Assembly (NCBI RefSeq): GCF_028769735.1 | Contig: NC_088172.1 | Span: 73,990,631-74,054,630 of the forward strand | Length of the DNA: 64,000 bases | Origin: Zonotrichia leucophrys gambelii | Lineage: Eukaryota > Chordata > Aves > Passeriformes > Passerellidae | Reading direction: 5' to 3' | In this document: one piece after another, positions 27,255-40,925 of the stretch | How positions within the stretch are numbered: position 1 is the first letter of the stretch | How the letters are laid out: each line of letters starts with the position of its first letter | Translations under genes and position numbers: made by a program | The notes under the pieces: model-generated | The model's database searches: none | What the model was told of the DNA's origin: nothing | Seen by the model: only the letters and a program-made list of their open reading frames with translations

Positions 27255-29300
27255 TGATTTCTCAGTTCATATAATTTATTGCAGTTAGCACACAGTTTAA
27301 AAATTCACCAACACACCAATAGTACAAAACTAAACAGCATTATAAGTTATTCCCTCCTCAGGAAAATAAAACATACTATGATTGTCAAAGCTAGATGTCA
27401 GTCTAAGTTTTAGAACAAAAGAAGAATGTGAAACTAAGGAAAGGAAAAAAGCAATCACTCACGAGGACCACAAAAAAATCCAAGAGAAAGTCCATTTTCC
27501 TCAGACACTGATTGTCTTTTCTAACTTAAGAAAAGAATGTAGTTTTAAACCTAGAAACTATTCAAGTAACTAAAGATAACGCTCCAAGGCCATTTTCACA
27601 GCTTTTTTTTTGTTTTAAATGCCATTACAGCCAAATTAACACACATTTGACCAAATATTTCCAAAACAGTCCAGCAATACACAATGGAGTTTTCCATTCA
27701 GTATCTTAAGCACAAAAATAGGCTATGTTTACAGTAGTTAAGGCGATCAAATTTTAAACAAAAGCAGAGAAAAAAAAAAAGGAAAAAAAAAGGAAAAAAC
27801 AGCAAACGTTTTCCATGCTACTCCCATAGACCTTATTTGTAAGTGCAAGACAGGAAAACAAACACTGTGCAAAATGCTTTTGACCTGCGTGTTGGTCATT
27901 AAAACCACACGTCAGGCTGCAGTCTCTGCTGCTTGGATACGCATAGTCCTTCCCCGGCCCCCCCGGCCCCCCCTGTCACTCAGGCCTGCCCAGGCCTTTC
28001 AGCCCGGGGCTTTTTCTGCTTTTTTTTTTCAGTCCACAGCCTCTTTTCAACGGGGGGGAAAAAAAAAAGAACGACCTATTGTGGTGGAGTGGTGCAGCAG
28101 GAATCCTACAAATGCTCATCTGGGGAAATGGACGCACCTCAGTTGGAGCTGGCGTGGGGTCTGTGCAATTAGAAGGGGTCTGGGGTTAGTAAATGCACAC
28201 CGCACATGCAAATCTCGAAGCCTGGTTGTAAACATTCAATTTTTTTCTCCTTGTTAACGTAGCTAAATCGGCAACTCGTAGCTTAAGTTCTTCTCAACTT
28301 AAAGACAGTGGGAAAGTAAATTTAAATTAGATAAAATAAAAACAGTGCATTTCTCGTCTTTATAACACTGGCATTTTCAACGGTGTCAGGTTTTTTTCCT
28401 AAGGAAATTAAATAATTTTCAACTCACTCGTTAAAGTTATACAATGCAAACAAAGACAAAAATATACTGAAAATCATGCATTTCTGTAGCGTTAATATTT
28501 ACTTTTCAAGACTCAACTAAGAGCATCAACACAACCTGCCAAGTTCTTTGATACCTCCCCCCGGCCCATGTAATCAATTACAGTATACAATAACAGTAAT
28601 TCACATTTTTTAAACACACAGTTCATCACTGCTGAAGCTGCAATATCCTTTTTCATCCCAAGCAAACCTTCACGTAAGACAGAGTCCCAGTGATCCCAGT
28701 GTACTCTCAGGGTTTTTGTTTTATGTTTTTGTGTTGGTTTTTTTTGTGGTTTTTTTTTTCCAGTGGGAACTGTCAGAAATCCAGAAGTTGCCATAATAAG
28801 TTTTAAGTCAACCGCTTGTTTAAAAATAGATAATCCAGCATTTCAGAAATTTTCCATTTGGGTCTAAAAGCATTCAGGTTTCCAACAGCTAGAAAGGACT
28901 CATGCAATTATAGAAATGTAAAGGAACTGACAAAATTGGGAGAGGATTTCTACATTCAGATTTTAAAGAGGGGAAAAAGATCAAGAGTTTAAAAGAACGC
29001 AGTGTTTTGGGGAGAATAAAGCCACGTCCTAATTTTTTGAATTGGAGATTCCTTAGAAGTAAAGTATCCGCTGGCTTCTATTCCAAAAAGGGGGGAAAAT
29101 ACGCTCCGCAATTAGTTACTTTGTCGGATTACCTCTACAATTCATTTTACTGGAGTGCTAAATTAGTGAAATATTCATGCTGCCTTAAAGTGCAAAAACA
29201 AGCTAATAGCCAAACTTTCAGTTCAAGGAAACAAGATTGCTTTTAGACTGTACCACAACTATATAGATTTATATATATATTATTTATATATATAAAAATT
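27255..29300 (-). other. ZBTB18: Probable ZBTB18 3' UTR
   Basis: About 2 kb follows the stop codon before the first canonical minus-strand AATAAA outside the stop region, at 27275-27280. It begins with a (TA)n tract (29258-29296) and is AT-rich. It includes a TG/T-rich tract (28718-28762; A-rich in mRNA) and an odd C-rich patch at 27952-27973 that would be G7-CC-G7-CC-G4 in mRNA. A TGTTTACA word (28227-28234, minus strand) is an 8-mer match for the miR-30 seed. The length is inferred and no splice signal stands out. Confidence 0.6.
27275..27280 (-). terminator. ZBTB18: Candidate polyadenylation signal of ZBTB18
   Basis: TTTATT on plus is AATAAA on minus. Downstream on the minus strand there is a U-rich stretch (27225-27260, including a run of T), as expected beyond a cleavage site. 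The next minus-strand AATAAA is some 640 bases further, at 26637-26642. An AATAAA also overlaps the stop codon itself (29300-29305) and is unlikely to be the main signal. Confidence 0.55.
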
Positions 29301-32979
<3,679 letters not shown>

Positions 32980-32992
32980 CTTTAGTACACAT
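32980..32992 (-). CDS. ZBTB18: ZBTB18 first coding exon (MCTK plus one base)
   Basis: On the minus strand, ATG TGT ACT AAA G is followed directly by the donor GTAGGAGTA (GT at 32978-32979). Joined to the acceptor at 30883, it reads [13 protein letters not shown], one residue different from the [14 protein letters not shown] recall for the human long isoform. Phase, donor and acceptor all fit, so the 13-base coding part is well supported even though it is too short to find by ORF length. The start has poor context (T at -3, T at +4). There is no other ATG on the minus strand between here and about 33203, so this is the first AUG of any transcript that starts within roughly 200 bases upstream. 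Confidence 0.9.
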
Positions 32993-33190
32993 AAACCTGA
33001 TTAAGTCCTTTCCTCTGAGTCTTGCTGGCTCCAGGTCTGTTAGATCGGTGGAAAAAAAGCAGACTAGGAGAGACAGATGCAAAGTGGAGATGATGTTAGA
33101 GAGGAATGAGATACCTTCTCCACACACAGATCTGCACACACTAACTCCCTGTCTGTGTGTTAGAATAAAAGGCTGAGGGATGGCAGGCTG
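32993..33190 (-). other. ZBTB18: Probable 5' UTR of ZBTB18 exon 1
   Basis: This stretch lies directly upstream of the exon 1 start codon on the minus strand and has no minus-strand ATG. The reading frame of MCTK stays open upstream for at least 49 codons but offers no AUG, so an N-terminal extension is unlikely. There is no clear TATA box: the AT-rich word at 33161-33170 reads better as a TATA on the plus strand. The upstream boundary is a guess. Confidence 0.5.
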
Positions 33191-33191
33191 T

Positions 33192-33258
33192 CAGCTGCTC
33201 TGACATCATGTTCAGATGGAAATGCTACCTCCAGCTGTGCTCCTTTTAATGCCATATG
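33192..33258. promoter_or_regulatory. ZBTB18: E-box ladder upstream of ZBTB18 exon 1
   Basis: Four E-boxes start at 33192 (CAGCTG), 33213 (CAGATG), 33232 (CAGCTG) and 33253 (CATATG), spaced 21, 19 and 21 bases, close to two helical turns each. A CRE-like TGACATCA (one base off TGACGTCA) lies between the first two at 33201-33208. The ladder begins 200 bases upstream of the exon 1 ATG, so it probably belongs to the promoter of that first exon. ZBTB18 is known to act downstream of neurogenic and myogenic bHLH factors, which would read such sites. Confidence 0.6.
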
Positions 33259-33579
33259 CTACTCCTCTACACTCCTGCCACCAGCTTTTTCTTAGGAGAA
33301 CTTTTCTCTTCTGTTAGTATAAACAAAATACTTCAAAGTCTCTTTTTTTCAAACTTTCTAACAGGGAGGAAAAAAAAAAAAAGAAAATCCTAAACATATG
33401 GGGCTTTACTGTATGTGCAGCATAGCAACACTTCTGCCTTAACTTGGAGGTCCGCTTTACGTGCTGACAGAGCACCCCAGCCACGGGGTTACCCCAGAAA
33501 GCCACACCGGCTCGGGGTTTTACTGAGCCCAGGGGTTCATTTAAAAGCAGAAATTAACCGGACCTATTTACCACCTCAC
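33259..33579. other. Interval between the E-box ladder and the CpG island
   Basis: It has a T run and an A run (about 33343-33349 and 33370-33382), then a rise in GC towards the island. No gene evidence. It is either intron or promoter, depending on which first exon is used. Confidence 0.4.
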
Positions 33580-34606
33580 TGCTCCCCGCTCCGCCGCCGG
33601 TTCTTTCAGTTCCAGCGTTTAAGGCAGCGCAAGTGACACCGAGCACCAACTCCGGCTCCTTTCGAGCCGCCGAGCGGCTCCCCTGGCCGGGGCACTGCTG
33701 CGAGCGCTCGGCTCGGCTCGGCTCCCGCACGGCGCTTTCCCCGGGGCCGGGGCTGCCCGGCTCTGTGACCGCGGCGGCGCCAGGACGCGGGTCCCTGGCC
33801 CCGCGGGCTCCGAGCGGCCCCCCCGCCCAAGCGGGAGCCCCGAGCCGCGCCGGCCCCCCCAATGACACTCACGCGTGTACCCGGCGGGGCGGGTCACCTG
33901 CCCGCCGCCGGGCGGGGACAGCCCGCCGCCCCCCGGGACGGGACGGGACGGGCGGGGAGGCGGCGGCGGCACGCAGCAAGTTCCCGGCGGGCCCGGCCCC
34001 GCCAGCCCCGCCGGGCGGCGGCAACTTTTGGCCGGGGCCGTGTGTGTCCCCCCCCCGGCCCGACACTCCCGTCCGGGGCCCCGGTCCCGCGGGCAGCGCC
34101 GCCCCCGCCAGCGGCCGGGCCGTGGCCGGGCGCGCCGGCAGCCGCCCCGCGGGGAAGGAAGCAGCTGCCCGGCGCGCAGGAAAAGCCGCCCCCGGGTCAC
34201 GGCGGCAACAAAAGAAAAGTAACCGGGAGCGTCGCCGGGGCGGCCGGTCCCACCGCCCGGGGAGCGCTGCCCCCGCCCCTCCGCCCACCCCCGGCCGGAC
34301 CCGCCGCCAACTCCGCCCGCCCCGCGGGGCCGCAGCGGCCCCGGCCCCGGCGCGGCGGGTGTGTGGGGATGGGGGCAGCGGGACTCACACTGCGCGGCGG
34401 CCCGAAGTCCCCGCGCTCCCGCCGCCGCCCGCCGGCTCCTCTTCGCTCACTTGCCGCTCCGGGATCGCGCCTCGCCCCCCGCCCGCCCCCCGCGCCCGCT
34501 GGCCGCCGCCCCCCCCGGGCTCCCCCCTGCCGGCGGCTGAGGAGCGAGCGGGGCAGCCGGCGGAGCGAAGCGGGCCCCGCGCTCAGCGGCTCCCCATGGC
34601 ACCGGC

Positions 34607-34664
34607 GGGGCGCGGGGGCGGGCGGGGGCCGGGGGCGGGCGGGGGCGCGGGGCGCTCGCGCGGC
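34607..34664 (+). other. Dense G-run block, G-quadruplex-forming potential
   Basis: About 55 bases hold eight or more runs of three to five G separated by one to three bases. A second, cleaner motif at 33935-33957 is GGGAC three times followed by GGGCGGGG. Both put the G-rich strand on plus, the template strand for ZBTB18. A (CGG)5 tract begins right after, at about 34661, and another at about 34996. Confidence 0.6.
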
Positions 34665-34749
34665 GGCGGCGGCGGCACAGCCGGGCCCGGCTGCGGCAGA
34701 CAGATGTTCGCCCCCTCCCTCCCCGCTCCCCACTTCGGACTCCGCTCCC

Positions 34750-34997
34750 TGACTGACAGCGCGGCCCGCCCGCGCCGCCGCCGCCGCCAACCGCCGCGGC
34801 GCCCCGCCGCTGACTGACGGGCCGCGGCGGCCGCCGATTGGAGCGGGGCGGCCCGGGAAGGCCGGCGGCGCCGCCAATCGCGGAGCGCGGACGGGCACGG
34901 GGGGCGTGACCCGGCGGGGAGCCGAGGCGGAAGGGGGCGGGGTCGCGCGGGCCTGGGGCGGGGCGAGCGGCGCGGGGCGGGGCCGGCGGGGCGGGGC
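34750..34997. promoter_or_regulatory. ZBTB18: Core promoter module: PREP-PBX-like sites, two CCAAT boxes, four GC boxes
   Basis: TGACTGACAG (34750-34759) is a perfect match to the PREP-PBX decamer TGASTGACAG. TGACTGACGG (34811-34820) matches nine of ten bases. CCAAT cores follow in opposite orientations at 34837-34841 (as ATTGG) and 34874-34878. GGGGCGGGG Sp/KLF boxes begin at 34934, 34955, 34974 and 34988. This order is typical of housekeeping-style CpG promoters. The transcription start is not visible but probably lies near or left of this block for the minus-strand gene. Confidence 0.6.
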
Positions 34998-35230
34998 GGC
35001 GGCGGCGGCGCAGTGCATGCCGGGACGGTGGCAGGTGCGGGCGGCCCGGGCGGGAGCGGAGCTGCGTCCTGTGCCCGGTGTGCTCCCGATTCCTGGGTGC
35101 TCCCGGGTTCTCCTGTGCTCCCGCTTCCTCCACTGCCCCCGGACCTCGAGTGCTCCCGCAGCCCCGGCCGGCCGGCTGGGCGCTGCTGGGCTGCCGCGGG
35201 GCCGGGCGGAGTGCCATAAAGTGCTGAGAC

Positions 35231-38200
35231 CATGCAGCCGTCAGGGCAGGAGCATTGCTGGTGTATTGTGGATGGTTATGTATGTGTGCTAGTTGTGTAT
35301 GGTCCGTATTGCAGTGTCACCTCAAGACCCAAGAGGCGTCATCTGCCCCTACTAAGAACACGCAGTCGGCTAAGATAAGGAAACTTGTTGCCAAAATTCA
35401 CCCAGGGATCCGTATCTAAGAGAAATTCAAGTTGCTGATGCTCGGTAACTTTGCAGAAGTTGAATGCAGGAACATCTGGATTAGCATAAATCACAAGGAT
35501 GCTAATGGGTGCTGCTGCGAGATGTACAAAAATAGAGTAGCTTTGCCCTGCCACATTTATGATTGGATAATTAGAAATAAGCACCAGTGGGTAATTAGGT
35601 GATTCATATCATACCATTGTGGAAAACTCCTAAAGCAAAATCTCAGGGGTGTGCCCAGTTTGGCTGGGGCACTTTAGATGCAAGAATAAATATTTATGTT
35701 TGCAATTCTGTGGTTTGTGTCCTAGCCTCTCTCCTTGATTGGCACCAGCCAGCTGCGAATTCACAGCAAGAGCGCAGGTGCTTTGCCTTCTCTCTTCCCA
35801 GGAGCTCTGCCCTGAGCACCCACCTCAGGCGCTGCATTGCCGTGGGTGCTGGCTGTGCTTCCCGCCCTGGCAGATTGAGGTCAGCGGCTTTGGAGAATAC
35901 CACGGATGATGGCGGGTTAGGGTAGGGCACTGGAGGCCAGGGTGGAAGGGCTAAGGTCTTCCTTAGCAAGGGACTAATCCAGGGAGATTAGGGTATTTCC
36001 CCATCTCCCCTTCGGCGTCAGGTAAAGAGGTAATATAGGGAAGTATTTTAAAGAGAACAAGGATCACCAACAGAGAATTGGAGTTTAAAGAGAAAACTCA
36101 GTTGAGTATTAATAACCAAAATGGATTGAGTGGCTGTAAAAACTGAAAACCATGTCCTTCTATTCAGCGATATGAAACTGTTACAAAGAAACAGACTGAA
36201 TTCTGGCTGTGCCTAATTGCTCTGACAGCGCTGCTATGTATATAACACAGCAGCTAGCATCTAGGTGGCCATATGCTGCAAGCATTACATACATACATGA
36301 AAATATAAAATATATATATGTACAAAAGAAAACACTTTTCACTCCATCCTTCAGTGAACTAATTGCTCACACTAGGTGTGGAATTTTTAAATTATTAACT
36401 TTCAGTCTCTCTTAGACGCTGATACAATGCCATCATTAAGAGTTTGGGTATTTTTTCCATTGGCAGGCACCCTGTTCCATATTTCATTATAGCTGGAACT
36501 TGATAGGATTTTGTCCTTGTCTTCAGGATACGGCAGCTAAGATGCTGACTCTTCATGTTTCCTGATTGTTTCCTCAGTGCTAATAATCACTTCATCTGAG
36601 AAAAATCAGTACTGTATTCCCTGCTGCCTGTCATTTCTTGAACATCATCCCTATAGCTACTAAACTGCTTTTTCTCTTGATTGCAAAAATAAGTGTTGAA
36701 AATACTTTAACAGGAAATACTTCGGAGAATGGTTCTAAAGTTTAGCTTGTTTAGGTTTTTATAATGTTAAATATACAAATAACTTATGCAGTTATATATA
36801 TTTGAACTGTCAGTGACTGTGCCTGAGATGATTACATTAACTGTGTTGTCCTAGATCTCTACACTTCGTGCTGCCTCTTGCTTCCTCAAGTAAGCCATCT
36901 CACCAGCTGCTCCGGGTTGGTTAGTAAGACCTCAGTTTGTGAATATTTACTTATGCAAGTACAGCTTTACCGAGGGAGGCAATTTAGGCATTTTTGTAAC
37001 ACAAAACTCTTTGGAAAATGAGTCTGCCTAATGTGAAAAAAATTAAAGAATTTATTTGCTAAAGAGGACATTTAGCAAATGGACTTTCTCAGATCCTTAC
37101 AGACTTATACAGGACATGAAATTTTAAAATAAATGTTAAATAAAATTTAATTGAATTTGTTTGTACTTTCTGTTAATTTATTATTTCCTCCTCATATACA
37201 AGAACTTGCCTCTTTACGTTTTAAGATGTACTGAGAAAAAATTTACTGTCCCTCATCTAGTATTTACAATGCTGACTCCTAATTAAATCAGGTTGCACTC
37301 TCTTTTCCATTCTGTCATTTGGTTATATGACCTCCAGTAAATTGCTTTGTCTGTTTTGTGTAGATTGGTTCACCCTGGGGCTACAGGTTATTTCTTACTA
37401 CAGTTATAGTTAAGAGAGTGATCTGCAATTACCATTTATACAGCTGTTATAATAAACCACTTATTTTACTGTTTCTAAATAGAAGATGGAGAGAAACAGA
37501 GAAAAAGTGAGCGTAGGTAGCACTTTAAGATTAAAAATCTTTTTTGGCAGTGAGTAAGGCTTTATTGATTTAAACCTGGAACTGTTGACATTTGTCTGGG
37601 ATTTTTTTAATGTGAAAGGAACTCTAATTTTTTTAAAAGTACTTAGAGAGGTTTAAAGTCTTGCCATTATGATAAATATAGAAACAAGATGATAGAGAGT
37701 GAATTAAGGGAAAAAACCTTCTGAGGGAAAACTCACGAATACCCAATAGTCCAGTTGATCTTCTATTAGAAAAAATAATATAAGACATGAATTCCGTTGG
37801 AAGGGATGGTGAAGCCTTGTTGTAAAGGGACATAAACATCTGGCAGTACACCTGGTCTCTACACACATTTATAAATCACCTCAGGCATCCCAAGGTACTG
37901 TAAAGAACACACACAAGAAAATTGAACTATGAACATTCATAAGCCAAGGAAAATAAAAATTATCTCAACATAGCATGGAAAGAAATGAGTCTCATTTACT
38001 TCACAAGCACAGTTTGGAAAGACATGATGCAATTTTGCACTTCTTGCACCTTTTCACTTGCTGACTTTCATTTATATCCTCCAGGCAACAAGGAGGCCTG
38101 AAGGCCTTTGGCTCATAACCAAGGCTGACGCTGCAGCGCGGAGCTACAGGAGCGCCTGCAGCTTGGGCAGAGCCTCCCGGCTTCTGCCTCTGATCTGAGA

Positions 38201-38863
38201 ACATCGGGCTTTCCTGGCCTCTCTTCTAACACAGTTTGTGTGCCGAATCTCCCGATATTGTTTGTTGCTGCTCAAGGTTCATTAATACACAGTGAGCTGC
38301 TTTGCAGATGCCAGCTTTGCCTGCTGGCCTTAGAGGTGTTGGGCACATTTGTTTCCAGAGCTTGAATGGAGCTGTGTGCTCTTGGGAACTCTTCTTGAGG
38401 TCAGTCCAGCAGAAGAGCCCGAGCTGGCAAGGGTCAAAGTGCCTGTGTGACATTTGGGTCCAGAGCAATAGATATAGATGCTAACACAACACAGTTATAC
38501 TGTGGAACCAGATGGAAATCTGGTCCTTAATACTTTCTTATACCTACTGCAAAGCAGTTTTCTACATTTTCTTCAAATTGTAGAGTAGTGCTGTTCTTAT
38601 TACTGTACATTCCATTAATTTTGTTTTCGATGGCAAAAAAGAAATTTACAATGGAAACAGCTTATCTGCCTCCGAATAGCCCAGGTTTATGCCCTACAGG
38701 TAATTTCAAAATGAATACTGTCACCCTTATGCATTGCTACTGTTTTCATTCATAGGACAATAAAAAGTGGGTACCCTCTTGGTAAATTAAAATTTTACCA
38801 GAAAGTTTTGATGAATAGAACTGGAGATAAAGCAGAAAAAAAAATAGCTAAATATCTACAATA
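35231..38863. other. Intergenic upstream of ZBTB18, nothing recognised
   Basis: Mostly AT-rich. (TA)n-like words occur at 36295-36320. No coding frame, repeat or RNA gene recognised. Confidence 0.5.
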
Positions 38864-38894
38864 TTTCACTTCTCTGTATCCCAGAGAAGTGAAA
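38864..38894. repeat. Perfect 13-bp inverted repeat, 5-base loop
   Basis: TTTCACTTCTCTG (38864-38876), loop TATCC, CAGAGAAGTGAAA (38882-38894). Pairing is perfect and stops abruptly. It is too short for a typical microRNA precursor and has no terminator role in this setting. Confidence 0.9.
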
Positions 38895-40892
38895 ATTAGA
38901 ATTTATGATCATGGCACTCTTAAGATTTTTGGGGTTTTTTTTTGTTGCCTTTTTTTTTTTTTCAACTGTAGTGTAACAATTGATGGCAGTCTGGTTTTCA
39001 GAAAAATTAAAAATTAAGTAGTTTTTGAGGCTTCCATCACACTTGAGGTTCAGCTGATGTCACCGTGGAACAGAGTTTTCTCTCTGGGGAACCAGTGCTG
39101 AGGAAGTGCCAAGATAATATAATACAGCATTTGCATGAATTGGCTAAATGTGCACGTTATTGTGCCAGAGGCTGACTGGATCAGTAATTCTTATCTGCCT
39201 AACTATGCTGGATAAGCATCAGGATGTACTCATCTAAGAGCTTTTCTTACCATGTGGGCCAAAACCTCTTCTCTCATCTCAAATGCTCTCACATGCAGGA
39301 GAAGGAGTGCCCTACACTGAGATTTATCACCAAGGTGGCTTCTAACATTCACACTACAAGCTGAGGACAGACTCACTGATAAACTTTCTTTATGTCCAGA
39401 TGTCTTTTCCTGGAGCATATGTTTGTCTAATTTTAAGCAACAGCTTCTGCTTCACATGGGGATTATCAACAAGGGCAAGGATTTCTTCATGATGTCCCAA
39501 AACAATTTCAAGGCTCTGTGTAAAAATTTGATCACAAAAGACAGAATTGGTCTTGTGGGTGGAGACATGAACTGGAATTCAGTTGGATTTGTTTGTTGAC
39601 TGTTAATGGTATGGACACCATCATTGGAAGCAGAACTGAAATGTTTTCTCTCTAAAAGCCTCTTCTTTTGGATACAAAGGCTTCAAATTTCCAGTGTAGG
39701 AACACCTAGCTGCTGGAGTCCAGTCTCTCACAACCACAGCCAACCACAAACAGATGCTTAGTTCAGAACAGAACTACACCAGAAGCTGCTGCGTGCTTGT
39801 GAGAACATGTAGGTATTATCCCAAAGATACATAACAAACACAAAACCTCAAGTTAAAACAGAAGAAAGACACAAGTCATGATACCCCCAAAAGGAAGAGG
39901 ATGGGAGTGGTGGTTTATTTGTGCTCTGAGCCCCTGCAGTGGCAGAGATGTACTGGGTGGGACTGCTTAGAAGGCATCCAGATGTCTTCCTTTCATAGAA
40001 CCTCCTGTGGTTCCTGCTGAGGTCGTGTGGGTGTGACTGGTTATTGTAGTTGGAGTTATTCTGAGAAAGTTGTATGGTGTGAAGCCATTTCAGCTAGCGT
40101 GGTGGCTCACACCAATTCTGTAGACTGCCTTGTTCAGAAGTTAATAACTATAATGGCACCTTAGTTTTACAAAACCATTGGTTTAATTTATATCTCTTTA
40201 CATGCTGAGTGTAGGTGTGTGCTTCTGTGTATATTTGTGGGGTGCCCCTTCTACAAGGACATGCTGTAGAAACAAAACAAGTAATAGCCGCTATACTATT
40301 GTTCCACTATATTTAAATCAGACCTGAAAAATACAATGTTTAGCCAAAACTCTGTTAAATTTTCTGATGCTTTTTCTGTAATTTCTTTCCTATCATTACA
40401 GATTACAAAGACATTTATGCCTAAACAGAAGCTGTCTTCTTCCAATCAGCCTGCTCTTTCTGCTCAGTTCATTCACTAAATCATTTAATCACCCAAGGCC
40501 ATATGTTACCATCTTGTGTAAAACGGGTGGAAGAGGAAAAAAAAATATGCAAAAATCTCTGCACAAGAGTGGGTGTCAGCATCCAGCATAGCTCCCACTA
40601 GGAAGCACAAAATATAAAATGTTATCACCAGTGAATGTGCCTATGAAAATAAACGGAGACAGACAAAAGAAAGAGACAAGCCATTGCAAAGGTGAAAAAG
40701 ACAAGCTCTGAATATCAACTCTGGGTGGAAAAGTTATGGACTAAATGTTGCATGTTAGTCCATGTACTCTTATTCTCAATATCCTGCCATTAATATAATG
40801 CTCTGCTGTATTAACCTGAAAGCACATTAACTCATGCTTACAGTCCCGTTTTCTCATAGCATGAGTAAGACCCTGTCCCTGACCTAGTTCCA
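38895..40892. other. Intergenic, nothing recognised
   Basis: It has T-rich spots at 38931-38962 and a POU octamer at 39129-39136. No gene or repeat recognised with confidence. Confidence 0.5.
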
Positions 40893-40925
40893 TCTTCTTC
40901 TCTCTCTCTCTCTCTCTGTGTGTGT
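40893..40925. repeat. (TC)n-(TG)n compound microsatellite
   Basis: CTTCTT leads into about nine TC units (40899-40917), then about four TG units to 40925. Confidence 0.9.

Larger units (their letters stand above)
33580..35230. promoter_or_regulatory. ZBTB18: CpG island promoter region of ZBTB18
   Basis: The sequence changes sharply from AT-rich to very GC- and CpG-rich for about 1.65 kb and then back. It holds CGG/CCG runs, many GC boxes, CCAAT boxes and G-runs on the plus strand. No coding sequence is convincing: long frames are open in all directions only because stop codons are rare in such DNA. I expect a TATA-less promoter here with a non-coding first exon for the short (Met10) ZBTB18 mRNA. 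Plausible minus-strand donors are CAG/GTGACC (exon end 33898), GTGAGT at 34383-34388 and GTGAGC near 34445. Divergent plus-strand transcription is possible. Confidence 0.85.

Noticed and set aside
32993..33139. 49-codon in-frame extension upstream of MCTK
   Set aside because: The frame is open but contains no AUG; the apparent start is a GTG.
33633..35217. Long frames of 190-394 codons on both strands in the CpG island
   Set aside because: Stop codons are rare in CpG-rich DNA; the frames overlap in every direction and give only A/P/G/R-rich strings.
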